Position numbers and translations under genes: made by a program. Of a DNA stretch of 64,000 bases, positions 11,354 through 23,689 are shown piece by piece; position 1 is the first letter of the stretch, and each line of letters begins with the position of its first letter. The notes under the pieces were generated by a model. It did no database searches and was not told where the DNA came from. It worked only from the letters and a program-made list of their open reading frames with translations. The DNA comes from Spodoptera frugiperda (lineage: Eukaryota > Arthropoda > Insecta > Lepidoptera > Noctuidae). The stretch spans positions 1,486,001 to 1,550,000 of the forward strand of contig NC_064238.1 in NCBI RefSeq assembly GCF_023101765.2, given 5' to 3'.

Positions 11354-11517
11354 CGGAGCTGCGGACAACCTAGCGGGTTTACCGGGGCTCCGGCTCGACA
11401 AGCAGGAGTAGGAACGGGGTGGTTTTTAGTCAGTAAGAGTCTGACACTCCCTCTCGCTTTGCCCTGGCGAGAGAAGTCATTGGATGATTTTCCCCCTGAA
11501 AAAAAAAAAAAAAAAAA
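11354..11517 (+). repeat. LINE 3' tail shared with the stand-alone tail family
   Basis: The sequence 'ccggagctgcggacaaccta' to 'tcattggatgattttccccc' plus poly(A) is nearly identical to the independent copies at 29925, 36741 and 54520. Those copies begin at about this point, so the tail is either a recurrent truncation product of the LINE or the basis of a SINE that uses the LINE's machinery. Confidence 0.8.
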
Positions 11518-11600
11518 ACATGGCTTGAAACTAGTCGAGTTCCCCGTTAGTTACGCAAGTAAGCCGATAAAAATAAAAAATAATTTAATATGTCTCATAA

Positions 11601-13540
11601 AAGTTATAACACAATTAATGTCAATTACGGTAAAAATGTGTTTTTTTTTTATTTATAAAATTATAATTTTATGATTTCAAATAAACCCTAATTAATATAA
11701 ATGTCCTAATGAAAGCCAACGCTCTTGTTATCCCTATTATAACGTGTATCGTTTGGCTTCAAATTTCCTTTGTTAGTTACTTAGGTCTCTATATAAGCCA
11801 TTGAAACCGAAATCTACCATTTGGCCTAGATAATAAAATTTTATCATCAAATATCGTGCGTAAAAGAGCTAAAGTTTAGACACAAATTTTGTGAACTACA
11901 CTTCTGTGATTTATCTAATGGTCTGGTACCTATAATTTGTGTTAGACTGCTTAGTATCAAAGAATTTAGGTATAGGAATATAGCAAAAATATCGATGTTT
12001 GTTACTAAAAACCAAAGTAATGAATGTGAAAATAAAAAGTATTTTTGATTTAATGTAATTTCATTTAATGTATAGGTATATCTGTTTTAATTATCCTATG
12101 ACATTTAATAAATGTTAAATTATTTTTTTTAATTTCCAAGGTAAATTAGTACAAAGACGCAAATAGTAAGCTTACGTGATAGCCCAAATTCAGTCTCTAA
12201 AATTCCTTTTCCTGATTACAATATATTTCCAAGTAAAAATCACCAGAATAAGATATATATTATGTATCTACTTTTTACTACATGTTGTTATTTACGAATG
12301 CAGTCCCCAAATCGCCGATGGCCAATTCTAAAAGTAGCCAGTCTGATTGTGATCTTACTAAAGTGTCGCCCGAACTAGGTCACTGCTTCATCGATACTTA
12401 GGTTCGGACCAAGTTTTTAGATCGGAATTAAACTAAGATTTTAGTTGAAATCGAGGAACCATGTAGTACAAGTATTGGACATAGTTGGATATGTGAGAGT
12501 TATATTTTTTCGTAGATTCTGTGGAACAAAATAATATGCAGGAAACTAAAAATGTCATTAAGCGTGGTGAAACGGGTTGAATAGAATTCAAAGGGTGGAT
12601 AGATATAAGAACATTTTTCCAAAATTTATTTAACGCTCTTCTGTATCTATTCACCCCTCAAATTCTTTTAACCTCGTTTTTCTATGTAACCTAAAAATAT
12701 TACTTGGTTTTAAATATAGGCATGTTGCCTCTAATAGAGATGATGACGGGATATGAAAATTAAAAATCTAAGTTTAGAAGCAAATACGTAATTACTAGGT
12801 ATAAAATGTACCTAGAAGTGACGTCACGCGACATTTCAAATCAAGTATTTGTTACTGTAAGAAAATAAAAAATACGACGACAATTAAAATAAAAATTAGT
12901 CATCTACCCTATTACATAAAACGAAAAATAAATCTCCGATTAGACAATACCAATTCCTTACAAGAAAAAATAAAAAAGATTTAAGTAAAATACAGAGCCA
13001 AAAACGAAAACACAATTATCAGCAAAGTCTATATTCGATCTTTGAAGCCAGAACAATGGCAACAGAATTTGTTTACTCCAGCCACGAAGGACGAGAGTCA
13101 ATATTTTTGTACTAAAATGTTTGGAATATCCACTTTGAAGTCCCTCTAATGCTTATTGCTGAGGCAAGGGTATTTAGTCGTGGGCGGAATTATTAATTTT
13201 ATCCAGTTTCGCATGACGACACGAAAGTTCCAGTTTTCGTCGAAAATTATCCAGATACGTGATAACCAGGATAGATAATGTTACATAGAAGACGAAGTTA
13301 GCTAGAAAGGTTTTTTTGGACTTATTCGGGACGTGGGAATACAGTTTTTTGATGAAACTTCGTCGTGTTATGTAGGTTAGAGTTTTTTTTAGTGGACATC
13401 ATGTATCACTTAAGCTGAAACTGAAATGTTAATCTATATTGTCGTCACATTTTTATTTATTACACTAGATTTCATTCTACCGTTTTCCGATCCTTTGTAC
13501 AATTGTTATAACTATTCACATTTGATACTTGTTTTAAACA
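11601..13540. other. AT-rich noncoding stretch
   Basis: No gene, RNA or family repeat recognised. Short frames present (for example 12433-12654 minus) have no family or splice support. Confidence 0.35.
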
Positions 13541-13772
13541 TACTAGCTTTTACCAACGACTTCTTACGTATAAATAAGTGAATCTGTTTTTTCCTGTTCC
13601 CGTGAGATTTTAAGGAAATCCATTCTTAGTGCTCGCCTACACTCCTTAAGGAATAAAAAAAAGTTTCAGCTCCCTAGATCCCAGTAGTTTTGGCTCCATT
13701 GTCTGTCTCTTCATTGTCCATTATCTGTCAGTCAGTCACTCGATAATGGAAGCGTTTTATATATACAGATTG
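13541..13772 (-). repeat. Diverged 'agaagctagt' repeat fragment
   Basis: Begins 'actagcttttaccaacgact', has 'ttcccgtgagattttaagg' and later 'gtctgtctc' and 'ctgtcagtcagtcact', in the order I recall for the opposite strand of the 'agaagctagt' family. Heavily diverged. Confidence 0.4.
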
Positions 13773-14348
13773 CTATATTCACAATTATATACCAAAAAAC
13801 ATTCATACGTTTCCGTATCCACAAAAACAACATCTCTTAAAAGGTCAATACAAAAACAATTATCCGCATTTAAAAACAAAGCTATGTTCTATGAAAGTGA
13901 GCGACGCAAATAAACCGAATAGACACGTACACAGCCGAACATTAGCATCGAATTTCCTATTAAAACACCAACAAAACGTACGGACGAAAATAGAAAGTCA
14001 TAGTGAATTCGCTGCGTACGCTACCGCTGTTTATTTCATCAAAATGTCAAATCACAATGCAAAATTATTCAAATTTCATACAACATAATCCTGCTGCGGA
14101 ATGGAGATGACAGTCTAATTGCCTATTCCGGGGAAATATTCGATTATTGTGGTAGGTAGCGATTCGTAAAATCATATTGTCGTTAACCCAAATCTATTGA
14201 GAGGGGGATAGTCTTTGGCATGTTGCAAATCGTTCGGTTTGTAATCTCTTTGCTTTATGTATTGTATTTCTTAAGATCGATTTTGGTGGCCTATTTAAGT
14301 TAGACTTGGAACTGTATTGGAAAAGTACCTATCTAGTCACTTTCATGT
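13773..14348. other. AT-rich noncoding stretch
   Basis: Nothing recognised. A 65-codon frame at 13891-14088 (+) has no supporting signal. Confidence 0.3.
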
Positions 14349-14570
14349 ACTACACTATTATATAGATACCTAAAACTGTAGAATTTGTTGGTTTGAAGGT
14401 GCTAATCTGTGAAATTACTAGTTCGATTTCAAAATTATTTTTGTGTTGGATAGTCCATTTATCCAGAAAGGCTATAAAATATCACGCTATGACCAATAGG
14501 AGCCCACCAGAGCGGGTGAAATGGCGCCGGAATAGCTAGTCTGATCTAAACGACTAAGAAACATTAAAAG
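14349..14570 (+). repeat. 'ctaatctgtgaaattac' repeat, copy 1
   Basis: Shares order and text with 36098-36300: an opening 'tatata...taaaactg', then 'aatttgttggtttgaaggtg', 'gctaatct', 'tttcaa', 'ttatttttgtgttggat', 'gagaaagg/agaaaggctata', then 'caatag(g)agcc' and 'agctag/agctat'. About 215 bp, noncoding, class unknown. Confidence 0.65.
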
Positions 14571-17559
14571 CTTGGTGCCTATGAGGTGCAATTACGTACA
14601 TATGGGCTAAATACTTCTGAAATTATAATTTTCAAAAAAGTTTATGTAGTATCTTTCTTGTTTTTGAAAAACAAACCTTATATTATCGATATTAATAGTA
14701 TTTTTGAATGAATGAGTCATAAAATCCAACGAAGTAAAAAAAACGATTTTGTTTTTCTCTTTAAGTTTTTCACTTTTTTGTATTAGTAAAGTCGTTAACA
14801 GTGTTTAACTTGTCGGTTTAGCATATTTATAAATATTCAAGTTGTTTAATTTTAAGACAATTTGCCTGAAGTTTTGATAACAAAAAAAAACTTATCATGC
14901 TAATTTAATTGAATTGCTAATAATATTAAAAGAAAGAAAATTGTTTACGTTTGAGTGAAAATATTTTCATTAAACAAAAATCTTTTTAACTCTCAAACAC
15001 GAAAATAATAGAATATTCTTTTATTCGTGATGCCCCAGAGATAAGACGTCCTGCGCAGGTTTGAAACTACCAAAGTCAAGTACTAATGTGACTCTTTCTG
15101 AATTATATGTTACTTTCTGGCGGTGAAGAACAACTTAATTGTTAAGTTCATTAATTTTATTGTAAGTTTTGAATCACTAACCCACATTGTACAACAGTTG
15201 TTATCTACTGTGGATTATTGCAGACTCTTGATTATGATATGATATATTTAAAATTAAATAATTCTTAAAATTGTAACAATTTCAAAATGAAACAAGTAAC
15301 CGTGACAACATCGTCGCTTCCTATAACCCTTATAAACATAATACATAGTCTCTTTTAATATCGTTCCAATATTCCTGAAGCACCTTCGCATGGCTGTAGC
15401 TATACATTATATCGTCACTTGAAGCTCCCAGTACACTCAAGTGCTCGTATACATGGATAATAATAAACAGCGGCACATTGTCAGCTCATTTACGAACACG
15501 AAATGTTCTTACATTTTTACGACACACGCGAGTATAAGCATGCTAGTCTCTACCTATCTATAGTCACGCACAACTCCTTTGAGGAGTGCCATATTCATAG
15601 TGAAAATTTTATTCCTTCATCGTTATAAAAGGTCATGTTTTAAATAAAAGTACTGCATTGATCTGTCCACAGATAATGAAACTTTTATCCCTAATGGCTA
15701 GAAAGTTAGTCCGCTTTGAATAAAAGACGAAGTTAGTGGTATTTATTCACGCTTGTGGAAGTATCGTTGGAGTTTTTTATTCAAAAGATCTTCCTCAACG
15801 AGACAGATTTGTTAGGACTTATTTACATAATTATACACGGACGGGCAGCAGCTTATCATGACGTAGTGCTTCCGTCACCAAGGTAACAACTTCCCTAGGT
15901 TGATTAGTAGCTCAAATGTTAGTACTATGAATATTTTCATATGCGTACATAATTCAGAGGTACGCCTGTACCCTCGTTCTACAGAAGACACCCGGAATTC
16001 CTCGCAGGCTCACGTCTTTCGTATGATGACACCGAAATTGCGTAACAGACGAAATTTCCTTTCGTGCGTTCCGACATTTTTGTCATGAATATTTTTGAAA
16101 TCAAAATAAACAACTTATGAGTCTGGTCGCCATAAATTTACATATGGCGGAGGATCGTCTACCCGGTCCTATCTAAAAAAATAGATTAAAACATTCAATT
16201 TTAAGGTTTTTCGGAGAATTGAGCTAGAGTTTGTCTTCAAAGTAAGTTTACAACAGTCCAATTTAGAGGAGGCACTAAAAGCCTTTTAAAAGTTTAAAGT
16301 GCAGCAAAAAATGTAGTGAGATAACCCTTCTTAATGTTTTTCCAATGCCAGAATATATTGAACCTTATATACCCGTACATTTTAAGATTAGATTAGATTA
16401 AGTGTGTGAAATGTAGAAAGAGTACTTTTCTATTTTCAAAAGTAATCAGTTCAGTAATAGTATGGAGTCGACATTTTTACTCGGCTTAGACCTCTATTGG
16501 GAAAAGCTATTTGCAGGTCTTGGAATCTCGGATCTCTGAGTATTTAAGGTATTATAACAATTTTCAATATTGAATAGAACTCAGACCTTACATAACTCAG
16601 CAGAACTTTTAAACAATAGCATAAGCGATAGCCGAATCGATGATATTAAGTAGGTTACGTACCATTGTACTTCTCTCACTTTTTATATTATAGATTGTTG
16701 TGTAAGATTTCCATATATCGTCTGCATGTGTACTTACGGAATGAGATAAATAAAAATAAAAGATTTTAAAATTACAATACGTTTTTATAAAAAAAATCAT
16801 AAATAAAAACATAATATTTTTTAAACGGACATGGTCACTCGTATATTTAGATCAGTTCATCCGTGATCATAGTGCTTGCAACTAATAAACATGGTAAATA
16901 TCCCGTTTTAAGCACTAATTATATTATAAACATAATATTGCCTTCTTATGTATTCATTCGCTATTTATTTTTTACTTCAATAAATACCAAGTAACTAAAT
17001 GAAGCTTAAGAAATATAATTTACGTGGTATTGAGCGCGCAAACTAAGCTGCTGTTTACTTTATTTGAGACCACGGAGACATTAGGCCACATAAACGTCTT
17101 GGTCTGGAAATACTAGATTTCTACTTTAGACCTCTTCATTTCCCTAAATGAAATAAATGTTTATTCCTATTTTCTCTCTTGGTTTAATTTTGGGCTCTAA
17201 GAAAATTTAGATGTTAGAGACAAAATTTCAGAAATTGTGTAACATATTTGTTGTGATGTGTACTAAAATAATGGACTGAATATTAAAACATATATTACCA
17301 CGGATAAGGGATAATCATCCCTTCTAAATAAGCACTCACACAACCATAGCTACATAAATTCTCATTTTTAAATGCAGTAACGATAAAATGTCACTTACAA
17401 AAATCCTTTAATACTTCCCCAAATTCAATCACATTATATACACATGGTCATACAAGCAGTGCATTAAAACGTACTCATCACCAGATATTTTTAAGAAATT
17501 ATTTAACTATTTACAAATGTAGCTTTATAAGTAGCAACGTAATACAACGGATATTATTG
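14571..17559. other. AT-rich noncoding stretch
   Basis: No gene or family repeat recognised in about 3 kb. Short frames near 15900 (+) and 16609-16812 (-) lack protein-family or splice evidence. Confidence 0.3.
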
Positions 17560-17740
17560 TAATAACCTTTATTAACAATCTTACACGTCTTACACAAAAA
17601 CTTAACCTAACATTTATTTATTTAAATTTATTGTTTGCAATCTAATCATTTGATACCGGTTACAGATTATCATGCGTTCCCACAAAGGCCTCCCCTAAAA
17701 CTTGCTTTCCTGTCCTGAGCCCTCCACCAAACTCCAAATA
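17560..17740 (-). repeat. RTE-like LINE 3' fragment
   Basis: The text 'cctttattaacaat', 'tttgataccggttac' and 'aaaggcctcccctaaaactt' parallels the RTE-like fragment at 28500-28620 ('cctttatttaacaat', 'tttgacaccggtac', 'ataggcctcccctagagctc'). It covers the 3'UTR and the last codons of a minus-strand LINE ORF and is too decayed to translate usefully. Confidence 0.55.
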
Positions 17741-18038
17741 TACTTATAACAACAGACATACTTATCACATAATATTATCTATACACAAAAACAATTCGTC
17801 AGGGCAAAAATGTTTGACAAAACGCTTACTCGGCTTTTTGCGTACACATTGTATGTGACACGTCATTTGTATCGAGTGCCACAACTCTGACAACTAATGG
17901 CACAAACTTTACGAGTCAGTAAAAAACTGACTGACTACTTCCTGGGTTTATCTTTGTTTGTATTTATGTATTGAATAAAAAACTGGTTAGTAATATAATA
18001 GAACCGGTTAATAATATGATTTAACATATTAATTTCTA

Positions 18039-18078
18039 GAGCCGCGGACTGCCTAGCGGGTTACCGAGGCCCCGGTTA
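18039..18078 (+). repeat. Head-only fragment of the tail family
   Basis: The text 'agccgcggactgcctagcgg' followed by 'gttaccgaggccccgg' equals the start of the tail family and stops after 40 bp; the downstream part is missing. Confidence 0.6.
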
Positions 18079-18359
18079 AAAAAACTAATTTAACTATTGA
18101 TACAGAATCGCAGAAAGAGGAGACGGCATATATTATCTAAATTAATATTACGTACCTTATTAATATAATGGTGTGTCTTTTGTAAGGTCGAATCTTATGC
18201 TTAGCAGTCGTATTAAGGACCAGATTCAATATTTTATTCTACAATATAAATCATTCGAGTCAAATATTCTACGGATATTGAGCATTCAATAACTTGAAAA
18301 GCTCAAAAACTCGTAGCAAAAAACAATATAACGTTTGGTCGTTTCGCCAACTGAATTCA

Positions 18360-18420
18360 ATTCAACGCTACGAACTGCTACACAATCGCTACGTTTTTTC
18401 GTAGCAAGTCGTCGTAGCGC
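18360..18420. repeat. Cluster of short inverted 'gctacg' motifs
   Basis: gctacg at 18388-18393 and cgtagc at 18400-18405 form a stem of at least 6 bp around a T loop, with further 'cgctacga', 'actgctac' and 'cgtcgtagcg' units in the same 60 bp. Similar motifs occur at 52609-52660. Function unknown; probably part of a MITE. Confidence 0.4.
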
Positions 18421-21400
18421 ACTGAATGTTAAAATTTCGTAGTCTGTGTATCCACGAAGCTTTATTCAATAAAAGACCCATGCATTAATAACCTGGATAA
18501 TGTATCATTAATAACAATTAAATTTAATAGTCTGAAATTATTATGATGATTAATTATTATGTGAAGCAGGCATCAATAACAGTAAATTGTCATTATTACG
18601 TCATTTGCTTGTTGTCAACTTACTTGAGTATGGGAAATAAATACTGGTTTTAAAGATGGCGTTTTTTGGTTCTACTGAGGAAGAATTTTTGGTTTTACAT
18701 CATATATATTTAGTTTTAACAAGACATTCCAATACGATTTAAGACGCAATTCTTATAAAACCTTTTTGTGGTTATGTTAACCACAAAAAACTTCGATATC
18801 TTTATAATCAAAACAAAAAAGATAAGATAGGACATCATAAAGTAATCAAAGATCTATCGACCTTAATATATTCCGCAGGAGTTTATTAAACTAATTTGGA
18901 AGTCGGTAAGTAAATAACAATTTGGAAACTTTGAGAAAGTCAAGAAGCATCTGCTTTAACTGAATTCTATCGAGTAACGAGACTTAAATTGACATTTTGA
19001 CTATTAAACATGTATAATTAAGGCTAAAATAGTGCTCCCGAACGGAATTGGCCCTAAGGGTCTCACGGCTTTAATGAGTCAATATCCGAACTCGAAACTT
19101 TACCACATTAACTATATTGTGAAAGTTTATAGAACCTAAGGCTGTGATATCGACAGGGTATCGGCTGTAAAATAATTTATGTGCCATATGTTAGTGTATT
19201 TAGAGTTAATTTGTGACATGTGATAGTTGATAGTGTAGGTCGTTGTGATCTAATCTGATTTCGAATGGAACTATTCTAAATAATTTTTCTAATCGTTCCT
19301 CGTTTATTGTTAGATTTTATTCAAATATTTCAATATCTGTCGATGTGTGGCACAGGACCCCTTTTATAAAATGTTACTCATTATTACAATTAGAAAAAGT
19401 ACAAGAATTAACAGGTACCTAGTAGGTACGTACGTTATAGTACTACGTGATTAGAATTTTATAAACATTCTAACTAATATCAACCAACACTAACACCAAT
19501 ACGACCAACCAAGCAACACCAATACACATCTCTATAGTTATCATTTTATTACAATTACAGTTATGGGATGGGTGACAGTTTTGTACATATTTTTCTTAAC
19601 TTTCCGTCAGTCCGTAATATCAAAATGAACAGTGACCTACTTTTTGTAAGTTGCGCAAGTCCGTTCAATATTGTTATCGTAATAGTTCGTTCGCAATTCG
19701 AGGTGTTGCAAGCATTCGTTTGAGTCAAAGTTGGCAATTTCTTGTTTATCCTACTTTTTTAGTCGTTTCTGTATTTTGTCGGTCAGTGAATTTAATAAGT
19801 GAAATATTTTTGCATTTCTTTAAGACTTCGTGTGTATTTCATCTTGTCCTTATTATCTATAATGATAGTTTCGTGATTATCACTATCTATGCGACTAACT
19901 AGTTCATTCATTATTATAGATTTAAATATAGATGTGTATAGACTTTACGATGTTTTCACGGCAAATGGAAATAAATCGGGAGTACCGCAGTATTTATACG
20001 TTTTTGGTATTGCCAATCTTGATTGGGAACTATGAATGCTTTTTATACGTTTCCAGACACGATAGGGGCTTTCAATGACGCTCAGTGCGTTATCATTACT
20101 ATCTCCAAAGACGTTTTTTATTCTATTCCAATAACGCCACGATTTATCCGAAGTAGTATTGTTGAGTCTGAGTCCCAGTTTTCTAGAAAATATCTTGTAA
20201 AAGTTTTTAAGAAGAAATAATATTATAAAGTACCTATTTACTTCGAAGACACAATGAATTAAACAGAAAATTCATTATTAAACAAATTAAAACTAAATTC
20301 CAAATAATAATCTAAAAGCAATTCTAACTGGAACTAAAACGTATATTCCCCAGCATTACTCCATTCCCCGAAATATCCATTTTCATTTTACTATCTCTAA
20401 TGTTTTTGATGCGGTCCTAAAAGCTTCACCAAGTTCTTGAACCAGTTTTATTGCTTCGCGTAACGTTTGAGGAACACGCGAGAACTATTCAAAGGGATTT
20501 CGGTATTAGCTTAGCTAGCTTAGAACTTATGATCGTGATTGCATATACTGTTACTAGCTTGCTGTGATTGGCTAGTAGTAAATTTTGTTCTAAAGTACCT
20601 ACAATGTAATGTGCGTCGTGTTTCTTTGAGATGAAATTGAAAGTATGAGTGTGTTAGTAGAATTTTTGTGGTTTGTTTAAGGAATGAATTAGTGTGTTGG
20701 TGTTTTCAACTAACTTTTAAAAATTATGTGCGCGATTGACTCGCGTATTGTTGATTTCAGCATAGTATTTGTCAGACTTAGGATAAGGTTTTAAGTAAAT
20801 TACCCGACTTAAAAAATATGGAGATTCTCACTTTTACACGTATGTTGAAGTCGATTTCTTAGATGTAGGTTATATTGCCTATTGTTAGATGATTTTAGTT
20901 TAAGAAAGGAACTATAATATAAAAATAACGATTAAATGTAAGTACGTAATAAATTGTGACCACGCGAAAATATATCTCTAATCATTGCTAGATAAATATT
21001 ATTTAAAAGTCATATCTTCTTCATTGTTTTGAATTGCAGACGGTAATCAGATCAAAATCTTTTAAAATACGATACAAATGTTATACGATATAAACAAACT
21101 GTTCTGAGTAACTCTAAACAAACAATGTGTATTCAATTGAAAGACACATCCCAATACAAAATAGACACTAATCTCTCGAATTCAAAAGCTAAAATCCGTA
21201 AATTACTTTAGCTTTCCCTCAATGTCTTGATTTCGAGAGTAACAAGACATGACGGAATATCAAATTCCGTGTCTCATATAAAATGTACGGGGCAAAACAC
21301 ACGTAGAAATAATTAATCGAGTGCCAGTCTTAGGGGGCATAAGCCACTCGATGTGTCTACAGAGGGTAGATAAATTTCGTAGCACGCCATCTAGCGGACG

Positions 21401-21599
21401 TCTGTGAACGTTGAACTCGATACTTGATGTTTGTGTTGTCTTTCAAACGTACTTAGGGACGAATAGGTAGCTTCTATATGTATGTATCTTACAGTATGTA
21501 TAATGTTGTATCCTTTATTTTGAAACTGTATTTTTCAGTCAGAATGAATCTACCTCTAGGTCAAGATTTTCTTATTAGGGAAATCTTTTTTCTTGGATT
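18421..21599. other. AT-rich stretch upstream of the coding exon
   Basis: No recognised gene or repeat. It could contain the promoter and first noncoding exon(s) of the plus-strand gene whose coding exon starts at 22040, but I cannot place them from sequence alone. Confidence 0.3.
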
Positions 21600-21865
21600 A
21601 ACCTCATATTGACACCACATTAACAGGCTATAAGTGACCTCTGAGCTCTTCTCACACGGAAAAGGTTTAAACATTACATCACCTCGCTTGCTCAATGCAG
21701 ATTGGTGATTTCAAACTTATGAGATTATAAGATCAGTCACATTTCTTTAGAATTAACACAAACATCATTTAGAAAAAGTTACATTGGTACTTGCCATTGG
21801 TAGGTTTTGAACCCGTGCCCTCAAGTATGATAAGTCACCACGACAAGTTACTCTAAATCAAGTTT
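21600..21865 (-). repeat. tRNA-derived SINE-like repeat, copy 1
   Basis: Shares with 47680-47945 the series 'aggctataagtgacc', 'acacgga', 'cgcttgctcaatgcagattg', 'ggtgatttcaaactta', 'tagatt(a)ataag' and the tRNA-like 'ggttttgaacccgtgcc', whose reverse complement resembles a polymerase III B box. Diverged and noncoding; it ends about 55 bp before the splice acceptor at 21920. Confidence 0.55.
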
Positions 21866-21920
21866 TTTTGCTGTTGAAATAATAGAATAACATTACTAAA
21901 AATCATCTCCTTTGTTTCAG

Positions 21921-22039
21921 ATCCCGGCACCGCCGACCGCAGCTGAACGAATTGATAGTTTAATAGCAAATATTACGAACAATAGTCCGAATGTAATTTA
22001 TTAATGTTAGTGTTATTATTAGCTAGAAAATATAACAAA
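21921..22039 (+). other. 5'UTR part of an internal exon
   Basis: A pyrimidine-rich acceptor, cctttgtttcag, ends at 21920. The exon then runs with a locally GC-rich start (cccggcaccgccgaccgcag) to the start codon. It contains a minimal start-stop uORF (ATG TAA at 21991-21996) and an in-frame upstream ATG at 22004. At least one more upstream noncoding exon must exist. Confidence 0.5.
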
Positions 22040-22136
22040 ATGTATAGTGAAGTGTGCATACAAAGGACACTGATCGCGTTCTTCCTGCTAGCCACGACGA
22101 ATGCGCCGTCGGCGACGCAAAACACAGTTATTTCAG
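22040..22136 (+). CDS. First coding exon of a secreted or membrane protein (partial)
   Basis: The ATG at 22040 has a good insect context (aacaaaATG). It encodes 32 residues: MYSEVCIQR, a hydrophobic core LIAFFLLATTNA, then PSA/TQNT, so a signal peptide with likely cleavage after PSA. It ends 'TCAG|gtaaaa', a phase-1 donor at 22136/22137. Phase-1 introns directly after signal peptides are typical of extracellular modular proteins such as Ig-superfamily receptors; that class is an inference, and I do not recognise the gene. An alternative in-frame start at 22004 would add 12 residues (MLVLLLARKYNK) but has a poorer context. No certain downstream exon is found to 64 kb, implying a very long intron, which is common in neuronal adhesion genes. 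Codon use is more GC-rich than the flanks, supporting a real exon. Confidence 0.6.
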
Positions 22137-22790
22137 GTAAAATTATATAGTACTCGTAAAGCTACTTTCCATTGTTGTAATTACTTTATTGTTGTGTTTA
22201 TTTTACTTTGTATGTGTATGAGGACTGATTGCTTTCGATTTTAGGTCTTATTGAGTTGTGTTAAGTTTGACATTTCAGTTTCAACTTTAGTCTAATGGTG
22301 TTCAGTGGGAATAGAAAAAATAAAGTGTTTTAGATTGACACTAAAATTCGGGAGTATCATTAAATCAATTATATTGTATACCATTTGCATTGAGGAAAGT
22401 CTAGTTTAATTGATTTATTCAATTTTGTTTCATATTTTAAGTTACTTAAGCTCTATTTTTATCTGAACCAACACCATGATAATCTCATATAATATATCTG
22501 ATCGTATCATAGGATTTCCTCAATAAAATACAAACCAACCAGCCAGTATAAGTAAGATGGTAAACCGATATACACATTGAAAATGGAGGGCTGACAAAAA
22601 TATACAAAGGGGTGAGAGTATCGGCGGGCGAGTGAATTAGTCATTCAATATTGACTTGCACTCAAATAAATTGAACAAACAAGTTCGGTGATCAATACTA
22701 GGTAACGTAAATTCAAAATATGTTTTGTAATATGTATTATATTTATATCCTATCTATGTAAGTGCGGGTGAATAGTATAAATAAATAAAA
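22137..22790. other. Intron sequence after the first coding exon
   Basis: AT-rich, with no exon or recognised repeat. Confidence 0.4.
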
Positions 22791-22982
22791 TTATGTTATA
22801 ATTTTACTAATATTATAAATGGGAATGTTTGTGAGTTTATGTGTGTGTATGTTTGTTAATCAATAAAGTCAAAACGGTTAAAGGGATCGGGATGAAATTT
22901 GGAATAGGGGTAGATTATGGTCTGGAATAACACATATATTCCATGGGAACGCGATTAGAGCCACCGGCAGAAGCTAGTAAAT
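22791..22982 (+). repeat. 'agaagctagt' interspersed repeat, copy 2
   Basis: Runs from 'actaatattataaatgggaa' through 'gggatgaaatttggaatagg' and 'tggtctggaataacacatat' to 'ccggcagaagctagt'. Same layout as 40182-40371. Noncoding. Confidence 0.75.
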
Positions 22983-23689
22983 TCATATTATTGTAGGATC
23001 ATCGTGTAAATGATTTGATAACAAATAAATTATTCAGGTCTTATACAGCTACATTTATAACATTTGCCACGTTTTGATTTTTCGTTATGGATTTACGATA
23101 AATAATTGAGAATGAATCTAGGTTACGTGCTGATCATTTATCAGTCGGTAGGTTAAACAAAGCAAAATATAATACAATAAAATAACATAGCATTGAAATA
23201 AATTTGATTTATAATAATAAGAGTAAATGGCAAACTGTTGTAACATTGAGATAGAAACCGTATATATAATATATGAGCATAAAGACAACATACAAAATCT
23301 TTTTCTAATTAACAAACTCACAATTTAATAAACAAAATAGTGTCAGGGCTCAAAGAAAACAATTAACTATGTCACCCTGTACTCATTACTTTTGTTCTTT
23401 AATCACAACTCTAAGAAAAAGTCAAACAAAGCTTTTCTCACTAACAAAAGAACGCTTTGAAGATTAGAATGAATTACGTCACCCCAGCGGGATCTAGACT
23501 CACAATAGATATAACAATGACTCGTATTAACTCCGATAACCCTTATAAACGTAGTATAAGAGCGAAATAACTTTCAATTACGATGCTCGAGTAGATTTTG
23601 GGAGGTTATTTTGTTATTTGATGTCTTTATTAACTGACTACTTTTGATATTGTGATAGTTTTGTATATATAGTGTAGTAAAGTCAAAAC

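Larger units (their letters stand above)
10316..11517 (+). mobile_element. 5'-truncated R1-clade non-LTR retrotransposon
   Basis: A GC-rich island (about 60%) in AT-rich DNA. It holds the C-terminal end of an R1-like ORF2 (to 11210), a 3'UTR of about 300 bp and a poly(A) of about 20 nt. It is bounded by a perfect 14-bp target-site duplication, acatggcttgaaac, at 10302-10315 and 11518-11531, the signature of target-primed reverse transcription with 5' truncation. The last 165 bp (about 11354-11517) are the same sequence as the short tail-family copies found alone elsewhere in the window. Confidence 0.88.
10262..11600. repeat. Hairpin repeat family, copy 4, split by a LINE
   Basis: The part up to 10315 ('cgcggaatgccgttcatgaa' ... 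'acatggcttgaaac') and the part from 11518 on ('acatggcttgaaactagtcg', 'acgcaagtaagccgataaaa', 'atgtctcataaaagttataa') together make one hairpin copy. The R1-like LINE inserted inside its right arm and duplicated 'acatggcttgaaac' on insertion. Confidence 0.8.
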
